Part shown: positions 6,958 to 17,987 of the stretch, in pieces
Layout of the letters: each line of letters opens with the position of its first letter
Position numbering within the stretch: position 1 is the first letter of the stretch
From: Prado023 sp039812125
Lineage (GTDB): Bacteria > Actinomycetota > Actinomycetes > S36-B12 > CAIYMF01
Direction: 5' to 3'
Length of the DNA stretch: 64,000 bases
Assembly: GCA_039812125.1 (NCBI GenBank)
Contig: JBDHZV010000002.1
Location: 1 to 64,000, forward strand
Notes under the pieces: model-generated
Databases searched by the model: none
What the model was told of the DNA's origin: nothing
Seen by the model: only the letters and a program-made list of their open reading frames with translations
Made by a program: the position numbers and the translations under genes

Positions 6958-8348
6958 TGCCGGAACGACTCCGTGTGGCTCGGGTCAGCGGGCAGCTTGT
7001 CCGACAGGCCCTCCAGGAACTCGGTCGCCCGACGCAGGTCCTCCAGGAACAGGTCGGCGAGGTCGCGTCCGAACCCGTTGCGCACGACGACCCGCAGCCC
7101 GGACAGGTCTGTGAGGTTGTCCGGCAGCGAGTACGCGGGGACCTGCCAGCCCCGCTCGCGCATCTTGGCCGAGACGTCGTACACGGTGTAGTTGGTGACC
7201 TCGGGCTTGAGGCGGAAGAAGAAGACGGGCAGCTCGGAGCCGTCGGACAGCAGCTGGTAGGGGCCGAACTCGGCGATGGCAGCGGACATGTACAGCGCGG
7301 TGTCCCGGCAGGACTGCTGGATCGCGCGGTAGCCCTCACGGCCGAGGCGGATGAAGTTGTAGTACTGCGCGATGACCTGGGCCCCGGGCCGCGAGAAGTT
7401 CAGCGCGAAGGTGGGCATGTCGCCGCCCAGGTAGTTCACGTGGAACACGAGGTCCTCCGGCAGGTCCTCCGGCGTGCGCCAGATGACCCATCCCACTCCC
7501 GGGTACACCAGGCCGTACTTGTGCCCCGACGAGTTGATCGAGCGCACCCGGGACACCCGGAAGTCCCACTCCAGGTCCGGGTCGATGAACGGAGCGACGA
7601 AGCCGCCCGACGCGGCGTCCACGTGGACCGGAACATCCGGGCCCCCGGATGCCGCCAGCGCGTCGAGGGCGTCGGAGATCTCCTTGACCGGCTCGTACGA
7701 ACCGTCGAAGGTCGAGCCGAGGATGGCGACCACCCCGATGGTGTTCTCGTCGACCAGCTTCAACGCCTCCTCGGCGTTGAGCTGCAGGCGGCCCTCCTCG
7801 ATGGGCGCGTAGCGCGGCTCGACGTCCCAGTAGCGGCAGAACTTCTCCCACACGACCTGCACGTTGATGCCCATGACCAGGTTGGGGCGGTCGGTCGGCA
7901 GCCCGGCGGCCTCGCGGCGCTGCCGCCAGCGCCACTTCAGGGCCAGCCCGCCGAGCATGACGGCCTCGCTGGACCCGGTCGTGGACGTCCCGGTGGCGTT
8001 CTCGTGGGCGGGGGAGTTCCACAGCTCGGAGATGATCCGCACGCACCGGCCCTCGATGGCCGCCGTCTGGGGGTACTCGTCCTTGTCGATCATGTTCTTG
8101 TCGAGGGTCTCGGCGAACAGCCGATCGGCCTCCTCGTCCATGAACGTGGTGACGAACGTGGCCAGGTTCTGTCGCGAGTTGCCGTCCAGCATCAGCTCGT
8201 CGTGGAGCAGCCGGTAGGCGACGCGGGGATCGAGTCCGTCGTCGGGCAGGCGGTCCTTGGCGATCGAGATGGACTCACCCGGACGGGCGTAGACGGGGGC
8301 GATGGCGAGGCGTTCGAGCTCGAGCAGCTCCTGCGAGTGGATGGCCAT
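6954..8348 (-). CDS. gadB: Glutamate decarboxylase
   Basis: A 464-residue PLP enzyme converting glutamate to GABA and CO2 while consuming a cytoplasmic proton. The PLP lysine is in SSGHKYG, preceded by the HVDAASGGF block, and TGSSEAVMLGG is the phosphate-binding region. Length matches bacterial GadA/GadB. The protein ends in Phe-Arg-His; in E. coli GadB a histidine near the C-terminus closes the active site at neutral pH, so this residue deserves attention. ATG 8348 lies 6 nt after a TAGCGT -10 hexamer, predicting a leaderless message. The gene is first in a two-gene unit with the six-helix membrane protein. Confidence 0.95.
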   Translation of the reverse strand: MAIHSQELLELERLAIAPVYARPGESISIAKDRLPDDGLDPRVAYRLLHDELMLDGNSRQNLATFVTTFMDEEADRLFAETLDKNMIDKDEYPQTAAIEGRCVRIISELWNSPAHENATGTSTTGSSEAVMLGGLALKWRWRQRREAAGLPTDRPNLVMGINVQVVWEKFCRYWDVEPRYAPIEEGRLQLNAEEALKLVDENTIGVVAILGSTFDGSYEPVKEISDALDALAASGGPDVPVHVDAASGGFVAPFIDPDLEWDFRVSRVRSINSSGHKYGLVYPGVGWVIWRTPEDLPEDLVFHVNYLGGDMPTFALNFSRPGAQVIAQYYNFIRLGREGYRAIQQSCRDTALYMSAAIAEFGPYQLLSDGSELPVFFFRLKPEVTNYTVYDVSAKMRERGWQVPAYSLPDNLTDLSGLRVVVRNGFGRDLADLFLEDLRRATEFLEGLSDKLPADPSHTESFRH

Positions 8349-8354
8349 GGCCGC

Positions 8355-8360
8355 ACGCTA
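8355..8360 (-). promoter_or_regulatory. -10 hexamer TAGCGT, leaderless start of gadB
   Basis: The minus strand reads TAGCGT, 6 nt, then ATG 8348. This spacing places the transcription start at the initiation codon. Confidence 0.5.
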
Positions 8361-8400
8361 CCGGCGGGGACCGACATGTGGGTAGTCCAGCGTGCAACCA

Positions 8401-9072
8401 TCAGGTCAGATGCTTGGTGGCCTCGCGGACGGACAGCCCAGCCATGCGGTCGCGGTTGGCCGCGACGAACGCCCTGACCACATCCGGGTGCGTGCGGGCG
8501 GCATCGCGCAGCGCCCACCCGATCCCCTTGCGCAGGAAGAAGTCCCGCTGCGCGAGGTTGGCCCGGCAGGCGGCCAGGAGCAGGTCGAGGTCGAGGGCCT
8601 CGCGCCGGCCCACCTGGAACACCAGGGCGATCCGGCGCGCCCACAGCTCGTCGTCGTCGGCCCACGCCGCGATCGTGGGGTCCCACCCGGGTCGCAGCAG
8701 GGCGGTCCGGCCGATCACCCCTGCCCAGGAGTCGACGGTGTCCCACCAGGGCACCTGCAGGGCCAGGGCGCGCAGCGTCCCCAGCGCCGAGCCCGGGAGG
8801 CAGCGCCGGTGGCGGTCGACCAGGTCGACGGCCACGTAGGACAGCTCCCGCTCCGGGGCGCCCACGAGCTGCTCGGCGATGGACAGCAGGTCCACGGCGT
8901 CGGGGCCGGGGTCCACGGACCGGATCCAGGCTCGGGTGGCGGCCCGACGGGCCGGAGCGCCCACCCCCAGGAAGGGGGCCACGTGCTTCATGTAGGCCGC
9001 CATGGCGGGGGCGCGGTCGGGGTCGGCCACCCGGGCGAGCATGGATCGCACCTCGACGACGGGATCGGCCAC
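8401..9072 (-). CDS. DNA alkylation repair protein, AlkD-like HEAT-repeat family
   Basis: A 223-residue helical protein resembling the AlkD/AlkC family of HEAT-like glycosylases that excise positively charged alkylpurines. Supporting segments are RAWIRSV, ELSYVAVDLV, a WWDTVDSWAG stretch in the central repeat, and FFLRKGIGWALRD near the C-terminus, all close to family consensus. Length fits AlkD (about 230). GTG 9072 is my start; ATG 9039 has a GAGGTG site and remains possible. The gene is divergent from the M13 peptidase, with 100 bp between starts. Confidence 0.8.
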   Translation of the reverse strand: MADPVVEVRSMLARVADPDRAPAMAAYMKHVAPFLGVGAPARRAATRAWIRSVDPGPDAVDLLSIAEQLVGAPERELSYVAVDLVDRHRRCLPGSALGTLRALALQVPWWDTVDSWAGVIGRTALLRPGWDPTIAAWADDDELWARRIALVFQVGRREALDLDLLLAACRANLAQRDFFLRKGIGWALRDAARTHPDVVRAFVAANRDRMAGLSVREATKHLT

Positions 9073-9172
9073 GCCGCGATGCTGCCACGCCCTGGGCTCG
9101 CCGCGGGGCCCATCGGGCCGGTGTCGGGGGGTGGTGGCAGACTCGCGCCCACGCCACGACGACAGGAGGAGC

Positions 9173-11140
9173 ATGCGCTCGGGGATCGACCTACAGCACA
9201 TCGACCCGGCGGTTCGTCCCCAGGACGACCTGTTCGGCCACGTGAACGGCCGGTGGATGGCCGAGACCCCCATCCCCGACGACCGTCCCGCCGACGGCGC
9301 CTTCTACGAGCTTCGCGACGCCGCCGAGGTGCACGTGCGCGCCCTCATCGAGGCTGCTGCCGCACGTGCCGAGCCGGGCAGTGTCGCGGCCAAGGTCGGC
9401 GCGCTGTTCGCGTCGTTCATGGACGAGGAGGGCATCGAGGCGCGCGGGCGTGCCCCGCTGGCAGGGGACCTGGCCGCGGTTGCGGCGATCCGGTCCACCG
9501 ACCAGCTGGTGGCCGAGATGGCGCGACTGCAGCTCGACGGGGCCGTGGGTGGGCTGGTGGTTCCCTACGTGAACACCGACGCGCGCGACTCCACGCACTA
9601 CATCGTCTACCTGGAGCAGCACGGGCTGGGCCTGCCGGATGAGTCGTACTACCACCAGGAGTCGTTCGCACCCATCCGCGATGCCTACCGCAGTCACGTG
9701 GCGCGGATGCTGGTCCTCGGCGGCTGGTCACCGGACGAGGGCACCGCGCTGGCGGCGGCCCACCGGGTGATGGCCCTGGAGACCGCGGTGGCCGGGCACC
9801 ACTGGAGCGCGGTCGAGACCCGGGACGCCGTGAAGTCCTACAACCGCAGGGCCGTGTCGGAGCTGGCGAGCCTGGCGCCGACCACGTCCGTGCTGGACTG
9901 GCTGCAGGCGACCGGCGCGCCGGCCGAGCACGTGCAGGAGGTCGTGGTCCGGCAACCGAGCTTCCTCGCGGCGGTGCCCGGGCTGCTGGCCGAGCAGCCG
10001 ATCGAGGCCTGGCGCGACTGGCTGGCGTGGGGGGTGATCCGGTCCGCGGCGGCGCTGCTCGACCGCGAGATCGTCCAGGCCAACTTCTCCTTCTACGGCA
10101 CGACGCTGAGCGGCATCCCGATGCTCAGGGAGCGCTGGAAGCGGGGGGTCTCGCTGGTCGAGGGCTCGCTGGGGGAGGCCGTCGGCGAGCTCTACGTCGC
10201 CGCGCACTTCCCGCCCGAGGCGAAGGGGCGGATGCTCTCACTCGTGGCCAACCTGGTGTCGGCCTACCGCGAGCGCCTGGAGGCCCTGCCGTGGATGGGC
10301 CCGGAGACTCGCCAGCGTGCGGTCGCCAAGCTCGACGCCTTCACGCCCAAGATCGGGTACCCGGACCGGTGGCGCAGCTACGACGGCCTGGAGATCGACG
10401 CCGCCGATCTCGTCGGCAACGTCCGTCGGGCAGCGCACCACGAGGCTGCGCGCGAATGGGGCAAGCTGGGCCAGCCGGTGGACCGCCTCGAGTGGTTCAT
10501 GACGCCGCAGACGGTCAACGCCTACTACAACCCGGGGATGAACGAGATCGTGTTCCCCGCAGCCATCCTGCAGCCCCCGTTCTTCGACATGGAGGCCGAC
10601 GACGCCGCCAACTACGGGGCCATCGGCGCGGTGATCGGCCACGAGATCGGGCACGGGTTCGACGACCAGGGGTCGAGGTTCGACGGGCAGGGCAACCTGG
10701 TCGACTGGTGGACCGAGGAGGACCGGGCCCGCTTCGACGAGCTCGCCGCCCGGCTGATCGCGCAGTACAACGGGTTCCAGCCAAGGGATCTCCCGGAGGG
10801 CAACACCGTCAACGGTGCCCTCACCGTGGGGGAGAACATCGGCGACCTCGGCGGGGTGGCCGTGGCGTACGAGGCCTACCGGCTCAGCCTGGCTGGGGCT
10901 GGTGCCCCCGTGCTGGACGGCCTGACCGGTGACCAGCGGTTCTTCCTCGGGTGGGCGCAGGCCTGGCGGGCGAACGTGCGCGAGGCTGAGGCGATCCGCC
11001 GGCTGACCGTCGACCCGCACTCCCCACCGGAGTTCCGGTGCAACGCGGTGTCGAACCTGGACGCCTTCCACGAGGCGTTCGGGGTTGGGCCCGGCGACGG
11101 CATGTGGCGGGACCCGGAGGACCGCATCGTCATCTGGTAG
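9173..11140 (+). CDS. M13-family zinc metallopeptidase (neprilysin/PepO type)
   Basis: A 655-residue peptidase. The zinc motif HEIGH with following GFD is at roughly residues 490-497, the third ligand is in GENIGDLGG, and the substrate-binding NAYYNP segment is present. The C-terminus CNAVSNLDAFHEAF...W matches the family end. No signal peptide or membrane anchor is visible, so it is probably cytoplasmic like bacterial PepO and degrades short peptides. ATG 9173 has an AGGAGG site 3 nt upstream. The gene stands alone between divergent alkD-like and downstream PIG-L-like genes. Confidence 0.92.
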   Translation: MRSGIDLQHIDPAVRPQDDLFGHVNGRWMAETPIPDDRPADGAFYELRDAAEVHVRALIEAAAARAEPGSVAAKVGALFASFMDEEGIEARGRAPLAGDLAAVAAIRSTDQLVAEMARLQLDGAVGGLVVPYVNTDARDSTHYIVYLEQHGLGLPDESYYHQESFAPIRDAYRSHVARMLVLGGWSPDEGTALAAAHRVMALETAVAGHHWSAVETRDAVKSYNRRAVSELASLAPTTSVLDWLQATGAPAEHVQEVVVRQPSFLAAVPGLLAEQPIEAWRDWLAWGVIRSAAALLDREIVQANFSFYGTTLSGIPMLRERWKRGVSLVEGSLGEAVGELYVAAHFPPEAKGRMLSLVANLVSAYRERLEALPWMGPETRQRAVAKLDAFTPKIGYPDRWRSYDGLEIDAADLVGNVRRAAHHEAAREWGKLGQPVDRLEWFMTPQTVNAYYNPGMNEIVFPAAILQPPFFDMEADDAANYGAIGAVIGHEIGHGFDDQGSRFDGQGNLVDWWTEEDRARFDELAARLIAQYNGFQPRDLPEGNTVNGALTVGENIGDLGGVAVAYEAYRLSLAGAGAPVLDGLTGDQRFFLGWAQAWRANVREAEAIRRLTVDPHSPPEFRCNAVSNLDAFHEAFGVGPGDGMWRDPEDRIVIW

Positions 11141-11204
11141 GCGAGCCTGCACTGGCTGCGTGTCGCTGCCCGCCCCGTGCTGGTCGCGTGGCCACACTGG
11201 GGCA

Positions 11205-12110
11205 ATGGCCGAGCGACTTGCGCCCGAGCGCGCCCCCGAGCAGTCGCTGTCGCGACCGGAGCCGCAGCGGGGCGGGCGCCGTCGGTGGCCCGCCTGGCTG
11301 GCCCTGGGGACAGCCGGAGTGCTGGTTCTGGGTGCGATCACCGTGTTGGTCGGTCACCTCCTGCTGGTCGACCGGTCCGCGCGCGGGGTGCGAGCCAGTG
11401 CCCTGGTCCCGGACGGCCAGCCGGCCCGGGTGCTCGTCGTGCTGGCCAGGCCCGGTCAGGAGGTCGGGCTGGCGGGCACCCTGGAGGCCCTGGATCGCGC
11501 GGGGGCGACCGTGAGCGTGCTGTCGCTGACACGCGGCGAGGCCCAGGCCCCCCTCGTGGGGCAGTCCCCCGGCGCCCGCGGCGACCTGCGCGCCGAGGAG
11601 CTCGCCGACGCGGCGACGCAGGTCGGCGTCGACTCGGTCGCGACCGGGTCGCTGCCTGACGGTGGGCTGCTGGAGGCGGACGAGGCCGCCGTCACTGCGG
11701 TCATCTCCGGTGCGATCGCGGCATTCCGGCCGGCGATCCTGATCGCCGTCGACGACCTGACCGGCACGGACACGGACTCCCAGGTCGTGGCCCGGTACGC
11801 CGTCGGTGCGGCGCAGGGCCCCGACGCCGGCGTCACCCGGGTGTGGTCGCTGACCCGGGCCCCCCGGGAGGCAGACCTGGCCGCGGCGCTGGGCGCCCCG
11901 CGGGCCGCGAGCCTGCCCCGCGCCGACGTCGCCATCGACGTGGGCGACTCCGCGGTGCTCAAGGGCAGCGTGCTGGCCGCGCACGGGACCCAGAGCCCCG
12001 ACCTCGCCGCGCGCACCTACCCGTACGCCGACCGGCTTCCGGCCTGGGCCTACTTCCGGTTCCTCGACCGGGAGGAGTTCGCCCTCGCCTGGGGTGAGCC
12101 GCTGCCCTGA
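11205..12110 (+). CDS. Membrane-anchored PIG-L-like protein lacking catalytic residues
   Basis: A 301-residue protein with a basic N-terminus, one membrane helix (about 30-54) and an extracytoplasmic Rossmann-like domain resembling PIG-L/LmbE deacetylases. The hallmark AHPDDE is replaced by A81-R-P-G-Q-E86, and no HPDH metal motif is found where it should occur (the segment there is rich in D and T). The fold core (VLVVLARP, GATVSVLSLTRGE, the later PDGGL) is kept. It is therefore unlikely to deacetylate and may bind a sugar or act as a scaffold. ATG 11205 was chosen because it begins the basic segment just before the membrane helix. Confidence 0.6.
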   Translation: MAERLAPERAPEQSLSRPEPQRGGRRRWPAWLALGTAGVLVLGAITVLVGHLLLVDRSARGVRASALVPDGQPARVLVVLARPGQEVGLAGTLEALDRAGATVSVLSLTRGEAQAPLVGQSPGARGDLRAEELADAATQVGVDSVATGSLPDGGLLEADEAAVTAVISGAIAAFRPAILIAVDDLTGTDTDSQVVARYAVGAAQGPDAGVTRVWSLTRAPREADLAAALGAPRAASLPRADVAIDVGDSAVLKGSVLAAHGTQSPDLAARTYPYADRLPAWAYFRFLDREEFALAWGEPLP

Positions 12111-12223
12111 CCCGATCCCCGGAGGGGCCGACCGGTCGGCGCGGGCTGCGTCGCTGCGCGGCATGGGACAATTCGAATCCCGGGGTGCGCACTGGCGTGG
12201 CCTCTGCGACGAATCGAGGGACC

Positions 12224-14098
<1,875 letters not shown>

Positions 14099-14245
14099 CA
14101 GCGGCAGCCGCGGCCGTCACCCGGTGAAGGCTTTTCGTCGGATTTCGTGGGTCACCGGTGATTCGCCGGCCGATTCGCCCGTCTTCGGGACCTTTGGCGG
14201 GGACACCCCGTGTCGGTGATGGACGTGCGTACCTCTCACGCAGGG

Positions 14246-14251
14246 TAGTGT
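14246..14251 (+). promoter_or_regulatory. -10 hexamer TAGTGT upstream of the peptide ABC operon
   Basis: TAGTGT fits the actinobacterial TANNNT pattern and lies in a relatively AT-richer pocket of the 258-bp gap after typA. The predicted leader is about 100 nt and contains a hairpin CGCGGA-gcc-TCCGCG (14287-14301) before the AGAGGAGA ribosome-binding site. Confidence 0.4.
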
Positions 14252-14356
14252 GTGCGCGTCTGAGGGGTCCCGTTACCGATCCCCTGCGCGGAGCCTCCGC
14301 GTCCCGGGCCCGCAAGGACCGCGACCTGGGCGGCGTGTGACATCGAGAGGAGAACG

Positions 14357-16006
14357 ATGAGATTCCGTCACCGCGGAATGATGATCGGGGCTGTGGCCGT
14401 TGCGGGCGCACTGACCCTGTCTGCGTGTGGGTCCGACACCACCGATGACACCAGCAGCGCTGGTGGCGCCTCGGGCGGGACGTACTCCGTCGGCCTCGAG
14501 GTCCCGCAGGACCTGACGCCGAGCAACTGCTACGACCTCTACTGCGCGAACATCCTCCAGGGTGTGTTCACCGGCCTCTTCACGTTCGAGACCGACGGCG
14601 CCTCCATGAAGACGGTGGCCACGCCGCTGCTCAAGTCGGTCACCACCTCCGACAACGGCAAGACCTATGTCATCGAGATCAACCCGGGCAGCCGCTTCAC
14701 CAACGGCGAGGAGGTCCAGGCCTCGACCTTCGTCGACACCTGGAACTTCACCGCCAACGGTGGCAACGGCCAGCAGCTCGGGTTCGTGTTCGGCCCCTCG
14801 CAGCTCAACGTCGAGGGCTATGCCGATGTGGCCGGCGAGAAGAGCACCGATGGCACCATGTCCGGCCTGAAGGCGACCAGCGCCACGACCATCGAGGTCA
14901 CGCTGGCCCAGCCGATCGGCCAGACGCTGTTCGAGAACTACGTTGCCGGCCCGCAGGTCCTGCCGATGCCCAGCGTGGCGTTCGCGGACATCAAGGCCTA
15001 CAACAAGCAGCCGATCGGCAACGGTCCGTACATGCTCAAGGACGCGTGGGGCAACACCGGGGCGACGCTGGTGCGCAACCCGGACTACCCCTACACGCCG
15101 GGCAAGGCCGACCAGATCGACTTCAAGTTCTACGCCGACACGAACGCCGAGTGGGCGGACCTGCAGGCCAACACCCTCGACGTGATCTCGAACCTGCCGC
15201 AGCAGGCGCTGGGCCAGGCGTCGGCCGTGCTGGGTGACCGGTACATCAACCAGGCCGCGATGTCCTTCTCCTACGAGGCGTACCCCACGCAGGTGAAGGC
15301 GTTCCAGAACCGCGACGTGCGCGTCGCGCTGGCCAAGGCCGTCGACTGGGCCGAGATCAACAAGAAGCTGTACTACGACACCCGCACCGTCGCGACGTCG
15401 TTCGGCCCGCCGAGCGTCCCGGGCGGCGGTACGGACATCTGCGGTGCTGACTGCACCTACGACGCGGCGGCAGCGAAGTCCATGCTCGAGGCGGCCGGCG
15501 GCCTCCCGGGCAACAAGGTGCAGGTCGCGGGCCTGGCCAACAGCCCGAACGAGGCGCCCAAGGCCGAGTGCAACATGATCCAGAAGAACCTGGGCGTGGA
15601 GTGCACGGTCCGCGTGTTCGAGTCGTTCGGCGACATGCTCGACGCGTTCAACGCGCTGGGCGCCGATGACGAGGGCTTCATCCTCGGCCTGGGCTGGGGA
15701 GCGGACAACCCGACGCTGGCCAACATGATCGCCCCGATCTTCGGCACTGGGTCGGGCTCGAACTACACCGGGTACTCCAACCCCCAGTTCGACAAGCTGA
15801 TCGCCGAGGGCAACCAGGCCCCCGACGAGCAGGCGGCCATCTCGAAGTGGCAGGAGGCCGAGAAGGTCCTGTACCAGGACTTCGCCGGTCATGCCACGCA
15901 GTGGCGCAACAACGTCGGCGGCTACTCGACCAACGTCTCCAACGTGAAGATCAACCCGGGTGGGTTCGTCAACATCATGGAGATCACCGTCAACTCGGCC
16001 GGGTGA
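14357..16006 (+). CDS. Peptide ABC transporter substrate-binding lipoprotein (family 5)
   Basis: A 549-residue extracellular solute-binding protein. The signal peptide ends in the lipobox LSAC, so Cys24 is lipidated and the protein is tethered outside the membrane. The mature part has the family-5 layout of DppA/OppA, including NGPYMLKD and the later VRVALAKAVDW helix. It delivers oligopeptides (or a related ligand) to the permeases encoded next. ATG 14357 is preceded by AGAGGAGA. A strong hairpin between this gene and the permease gene probably keeps binding-protein mRNA in excess. Ligand specificity is not readable. Confidence 0.92.
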   Translation: MRFRHRGMMIGAVAVAGALTLSACGSDTTDDTSSAGGASGGTYSVGLEVPQDLTPSNCYDLYCANILQGVFTGLFTFETDGASMKTVATPLLKSVTTSDNGKTYVIEINPGSRFTNGEEVQASTFVDTWNFTANGGNGQQLGFVFGPSQLNVEGYADVAGEKSTDGTMSGLKATSATTIEVTLAQPIGQTLFENYVAGPQVLPMPSVAFADIKAYNKQPIGNGPYMLKDAWGNTGATLVRNPDYPYTPGKADQIDFKFYADTNAEWADLQANTLDVISNLPQQALGQASAVLGDRYINQAAMSFSYEAYPTQVKAFQNRDVRVALAKAVDWAEINKKLYYDTRTVATSFGPPSVPGGGTDICGADCTYDAAAAKSMLEAAGGLPGNKVQVAGLANSPNEAPKAECNMIQKNLGVECTVRVFESFGDMLDAFNALGADDEGFILGLGWGADNPTLANMIAPIFGTGSGSNYTGYSNPQFDKLIAEGNQAPDEQAAISKWQEAEKVLYQDFAGHATQWRNNVGGYSTNVSNVKINPGGFVNIMEITVNSAG

Positions 16007-16053
16007 CGTCGATCCTCGCGATCGGGTCTCGCCCTATGCTGTGACCCACCATC

Positions 16054-16083
16054 GGGGGGACGTCCCTTCTGGGGCGTCCCCCC
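16054..16083 (+). terminator. Intercistronic hairpin (attenuator or mRNA stabiliser)
   Basis: A 13-bp stem, with one G-U pair, encloses a TTCT tetraloop: left arm 16054-16066, right arm 16071-16083. No T-run follows. Its position between binding-protein and permease genes is typical of elements that lower downstream expression or protect the upstream mRNA from 3' decay. Confidence 0.7.
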
Positions 16084-16126
16084 GTCGCCGTCCTGAGCCG
16101 CGACACGAGCAAGAGATGGGGTGCAC

Positions 16127-17050
16127 ATGGGTCGCTACGTGATCCGGCGCCTGCTCCAGATGATCCCGGTGTTCTTCGGGGTGACGTTCATCATGTACTT
16201 CCTGATGTTCGCCCTGGGGGACCCGATCAAGAACCTGGGCGCCGGCAAGCAGAAGAACCCGGCCTATGAGGCGTTCCTGCGCGATCAGTTCAACCTGGAC
16301 GATCCCTTCGTCATCCAGTACCTGAAGTACATCAAGGGGATCTTCACCGGTGACTTCGGCTCGACGTTCGCGGGCAAGGCGGTGTCCGAGATCTTCCTGG
16401 AGCGGTGGCCGGTGACCCTGAAGCTGGGCCTCACGGCGTTCGTCATCGAGGTCGTGCTCGGCATCGGGATCGGCATCATCGCCGCCCAGCGCAAGGAGGG
16501 CATCGTCGACAGGCTCTCGCTCGCGGGCACCCTGGTGGTCCTGTCGATCCCGGTCTTCGTGCTGGGGTTCACGGCCCAGTACATCTTCGGCGTGAAGCTC
16601 GGCTGGTTCCCGCCGTCGGGGATCTCGGACGGGTGGCCGATGAGCTACATCATGCCGGCCACCGTGCTGGCGGCAATATCCCTGGCATACGTGCTGCGGC
16701 TGACCCGCTACAAGCTCCTGGAGACCTTCGGCGCGGACTTCATGCGCACCGCCCGGGCCAAGGGCCTGCCGTCGCGCACCATCCTGCGCAAGTACGGCCT
16801 GCGCAACTCGCTGATCCCCGTGGTCACCTTCCTCGGGGCCGACCTCGGAGCCCTGATCGCCGGTGCGGTCATCACGGAGGGCATCTTCAACCTGCCCGGC
16901 ATCGGCAACCAGCTCTACGTGTCCATCCGCCTGCAGGAGGCGGCTGTCGTGGTCGGCATCGTGACGATCATCGTGATCATCTTCCTGCTGATGAGCCTGC
17001 TCGTGGACATCCTGTACGCCTTCCTCGACCCGAGGATCCGCTATGAGTGA
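16127..17050 (+). CDS. Peptide ABC transporter permease (DppB/OppB type)
   Basis: A 307-residue integral membrane protein beginning with the typical MGRYVIRRLLQMIPV first helix. Six membrane segments are expected. The EAA loop that contacts the ATPase lies in DFMRTARAKGLPSRTILRKYG (shortened form: TARAKGL), followed by ALIAGAVITEGIFNLPGIG. It forms the translocation pore with the next gene product. I prefer ATG 16127 with GAGATGGGG upstream; GTG 16121 is in frame. Its stop overlaps the next start by 8 nt. Confidence 0.93.
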   Translation: MGRYVIRRLLQMIPVFFGVTFIMYFLMFALGDPIKNLGAGKQKNPAYEAFLRDQFNLDDPFVIQYLKYIKGIFTGDFGSTFAGKAVSEIFLERWPVTLKLGLTAFVIEVVLGIGIGIIAAQRKEGIVDRLSLAGTLVVLSIPVFVLGFTAQYIFGVKLGWFPPSGISDGWPMSYIMPATVLAAISLAYVLRLTRYKLLETFGADFMRTARAKGLPSRTILRKYGLRNSLIPVVTFLGADLGALIAGAVITEGIFNLPGIGNQLYVSIRLQEAAVVVGIVTIIVIIFLLMSLLVDILYAFLDPRIRYE

Positions 17051-17987
17051 CAACACCCCCCAGGCTGAGCTGCTGCTCAGCACCGACCACGACGAGGCAC
17101 GCCTGGCCCCGGACAGCCCCGGGCGGACCCGCACGCTGGCCGGAGACGCCTGGTACGACCTGCGCCACAACGGGGTGTTCTGGCTGGCCGCCGTGCTCCT
17201 GGTCTTCATCACCGGCATGGTGCTGTTCCCGGGGGTGTTCGCCGACGCGGAGAAGACCTCCTCGCTGTCCGGTGGCTGCGACCTGTCCGACTCGCTGCTG
17301 CCACCGAGCTCGCAGCACTGGTTCGGCACGGACCAGCAGGGCTGCGACGTCTACGCGCTCAGCGTGTTCGGGGCTCGCCCCAGCGTCATGGTGGGTGTGA
17401 TCGCAGCCGTCGCGACCACCCTGATCGGCGCGCTGACCGGCCTGGTCTCCGGGTTCTTCGGCGGCAAGGTCGACTCGGTCATCTCCCGCATCGTCGACGT
17501 GTTCTACGGCCTGCCCCTGATCGTCGTGGGCATCGCGGTGCTGTCCGCGATCAGCCTGCCCGGGATCTGGGGGGTCGTGTTCGTGCTGTCCCTGCTGGGC
17601 TGGGTCGCCGCTGCCCGCATGGTCCGGGCGCAGACGATCGAGGCCAAGGGGCAGGACTACACCCTGGCGGCCCGGGCCCTGGGGGCCAGCAACACCCGGA
17701 TCATGGGCCGGCACATCCTGCCCAACGCCATCGGGCCGAGCATCGTGCTCGCCGTGATCTCGCTCGGCGGATTCATCGCCGCCGAGGCCACGTTCTCCTT
17801 CCTGGGCCTGGGCATCCGGCCCCCCCAGTTCTCGTGGGGGACGATCATCGCCTCATCCCAGGCCGTGTTCTTCCAGGCGCCCTGGACGCTGCTGTTCCCG
17901 TCGGTGTTCCTGAGCATGACCGTCCTGGCATTCATCCTCCTCGGCGACGCCGTCAGCGAGGCCCTCGACCCGAAGCTGCGGAGGTGA
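17043..17987 (+). CDS. Peptide ABC transporter permease (DppC/OppC type)
   Basis: A 314-residue permease with a cytoplasmic N-terminal region, a first helix at about 45-65, a periplasmic-type loop with the HWFGTDQQGCDV motif characteristic of OppC proteins, then five helices. The EAA loop is in YTLAARALGASNTRIMGRHILPN (short form: ARALGAS). It pairs with the upstream permease. The start ATG lies inside the end of the previous gene, and the stop TGA overlaps the next ATG (TGATG), so the operon is translationally coupled. Confidence 0.93.
   Translation: MSDNTPQAELLLSTDHDEARLAPDSPGRTRTLAGDAWYDLRHNGVFWLAAVLLVFITGMVLFPGVFADAEKTSSLSGGCDLSDSLLPPSSQHWFGTDQQGCDVYALSVFGARPSVMVGVIAAVATTLIGALTGLVSGFFGGKVDSVISRIVDVFYGLPLIVVGIAVLSAISLPGIWGVVFVLSLLGWVAAARMVRAQTIEAKGQDYTLAARALGASNTRIMGRHILPNAIGPSIVLAVISLGGFIAAEATFSFLGLGIRPPQFSWGTIIASSQAVFFQAPWTLLFPSVFLSMTVLAFILLGDAVSEALDPKLRR

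Noticed and set aside
14273..15892. 539-residue antisense frame to the peptide-binding protein
   Set aside because: Low-complexity Val/Arg/Gly/His-rich translation, fully opposite a recognised lipoprotein gene.
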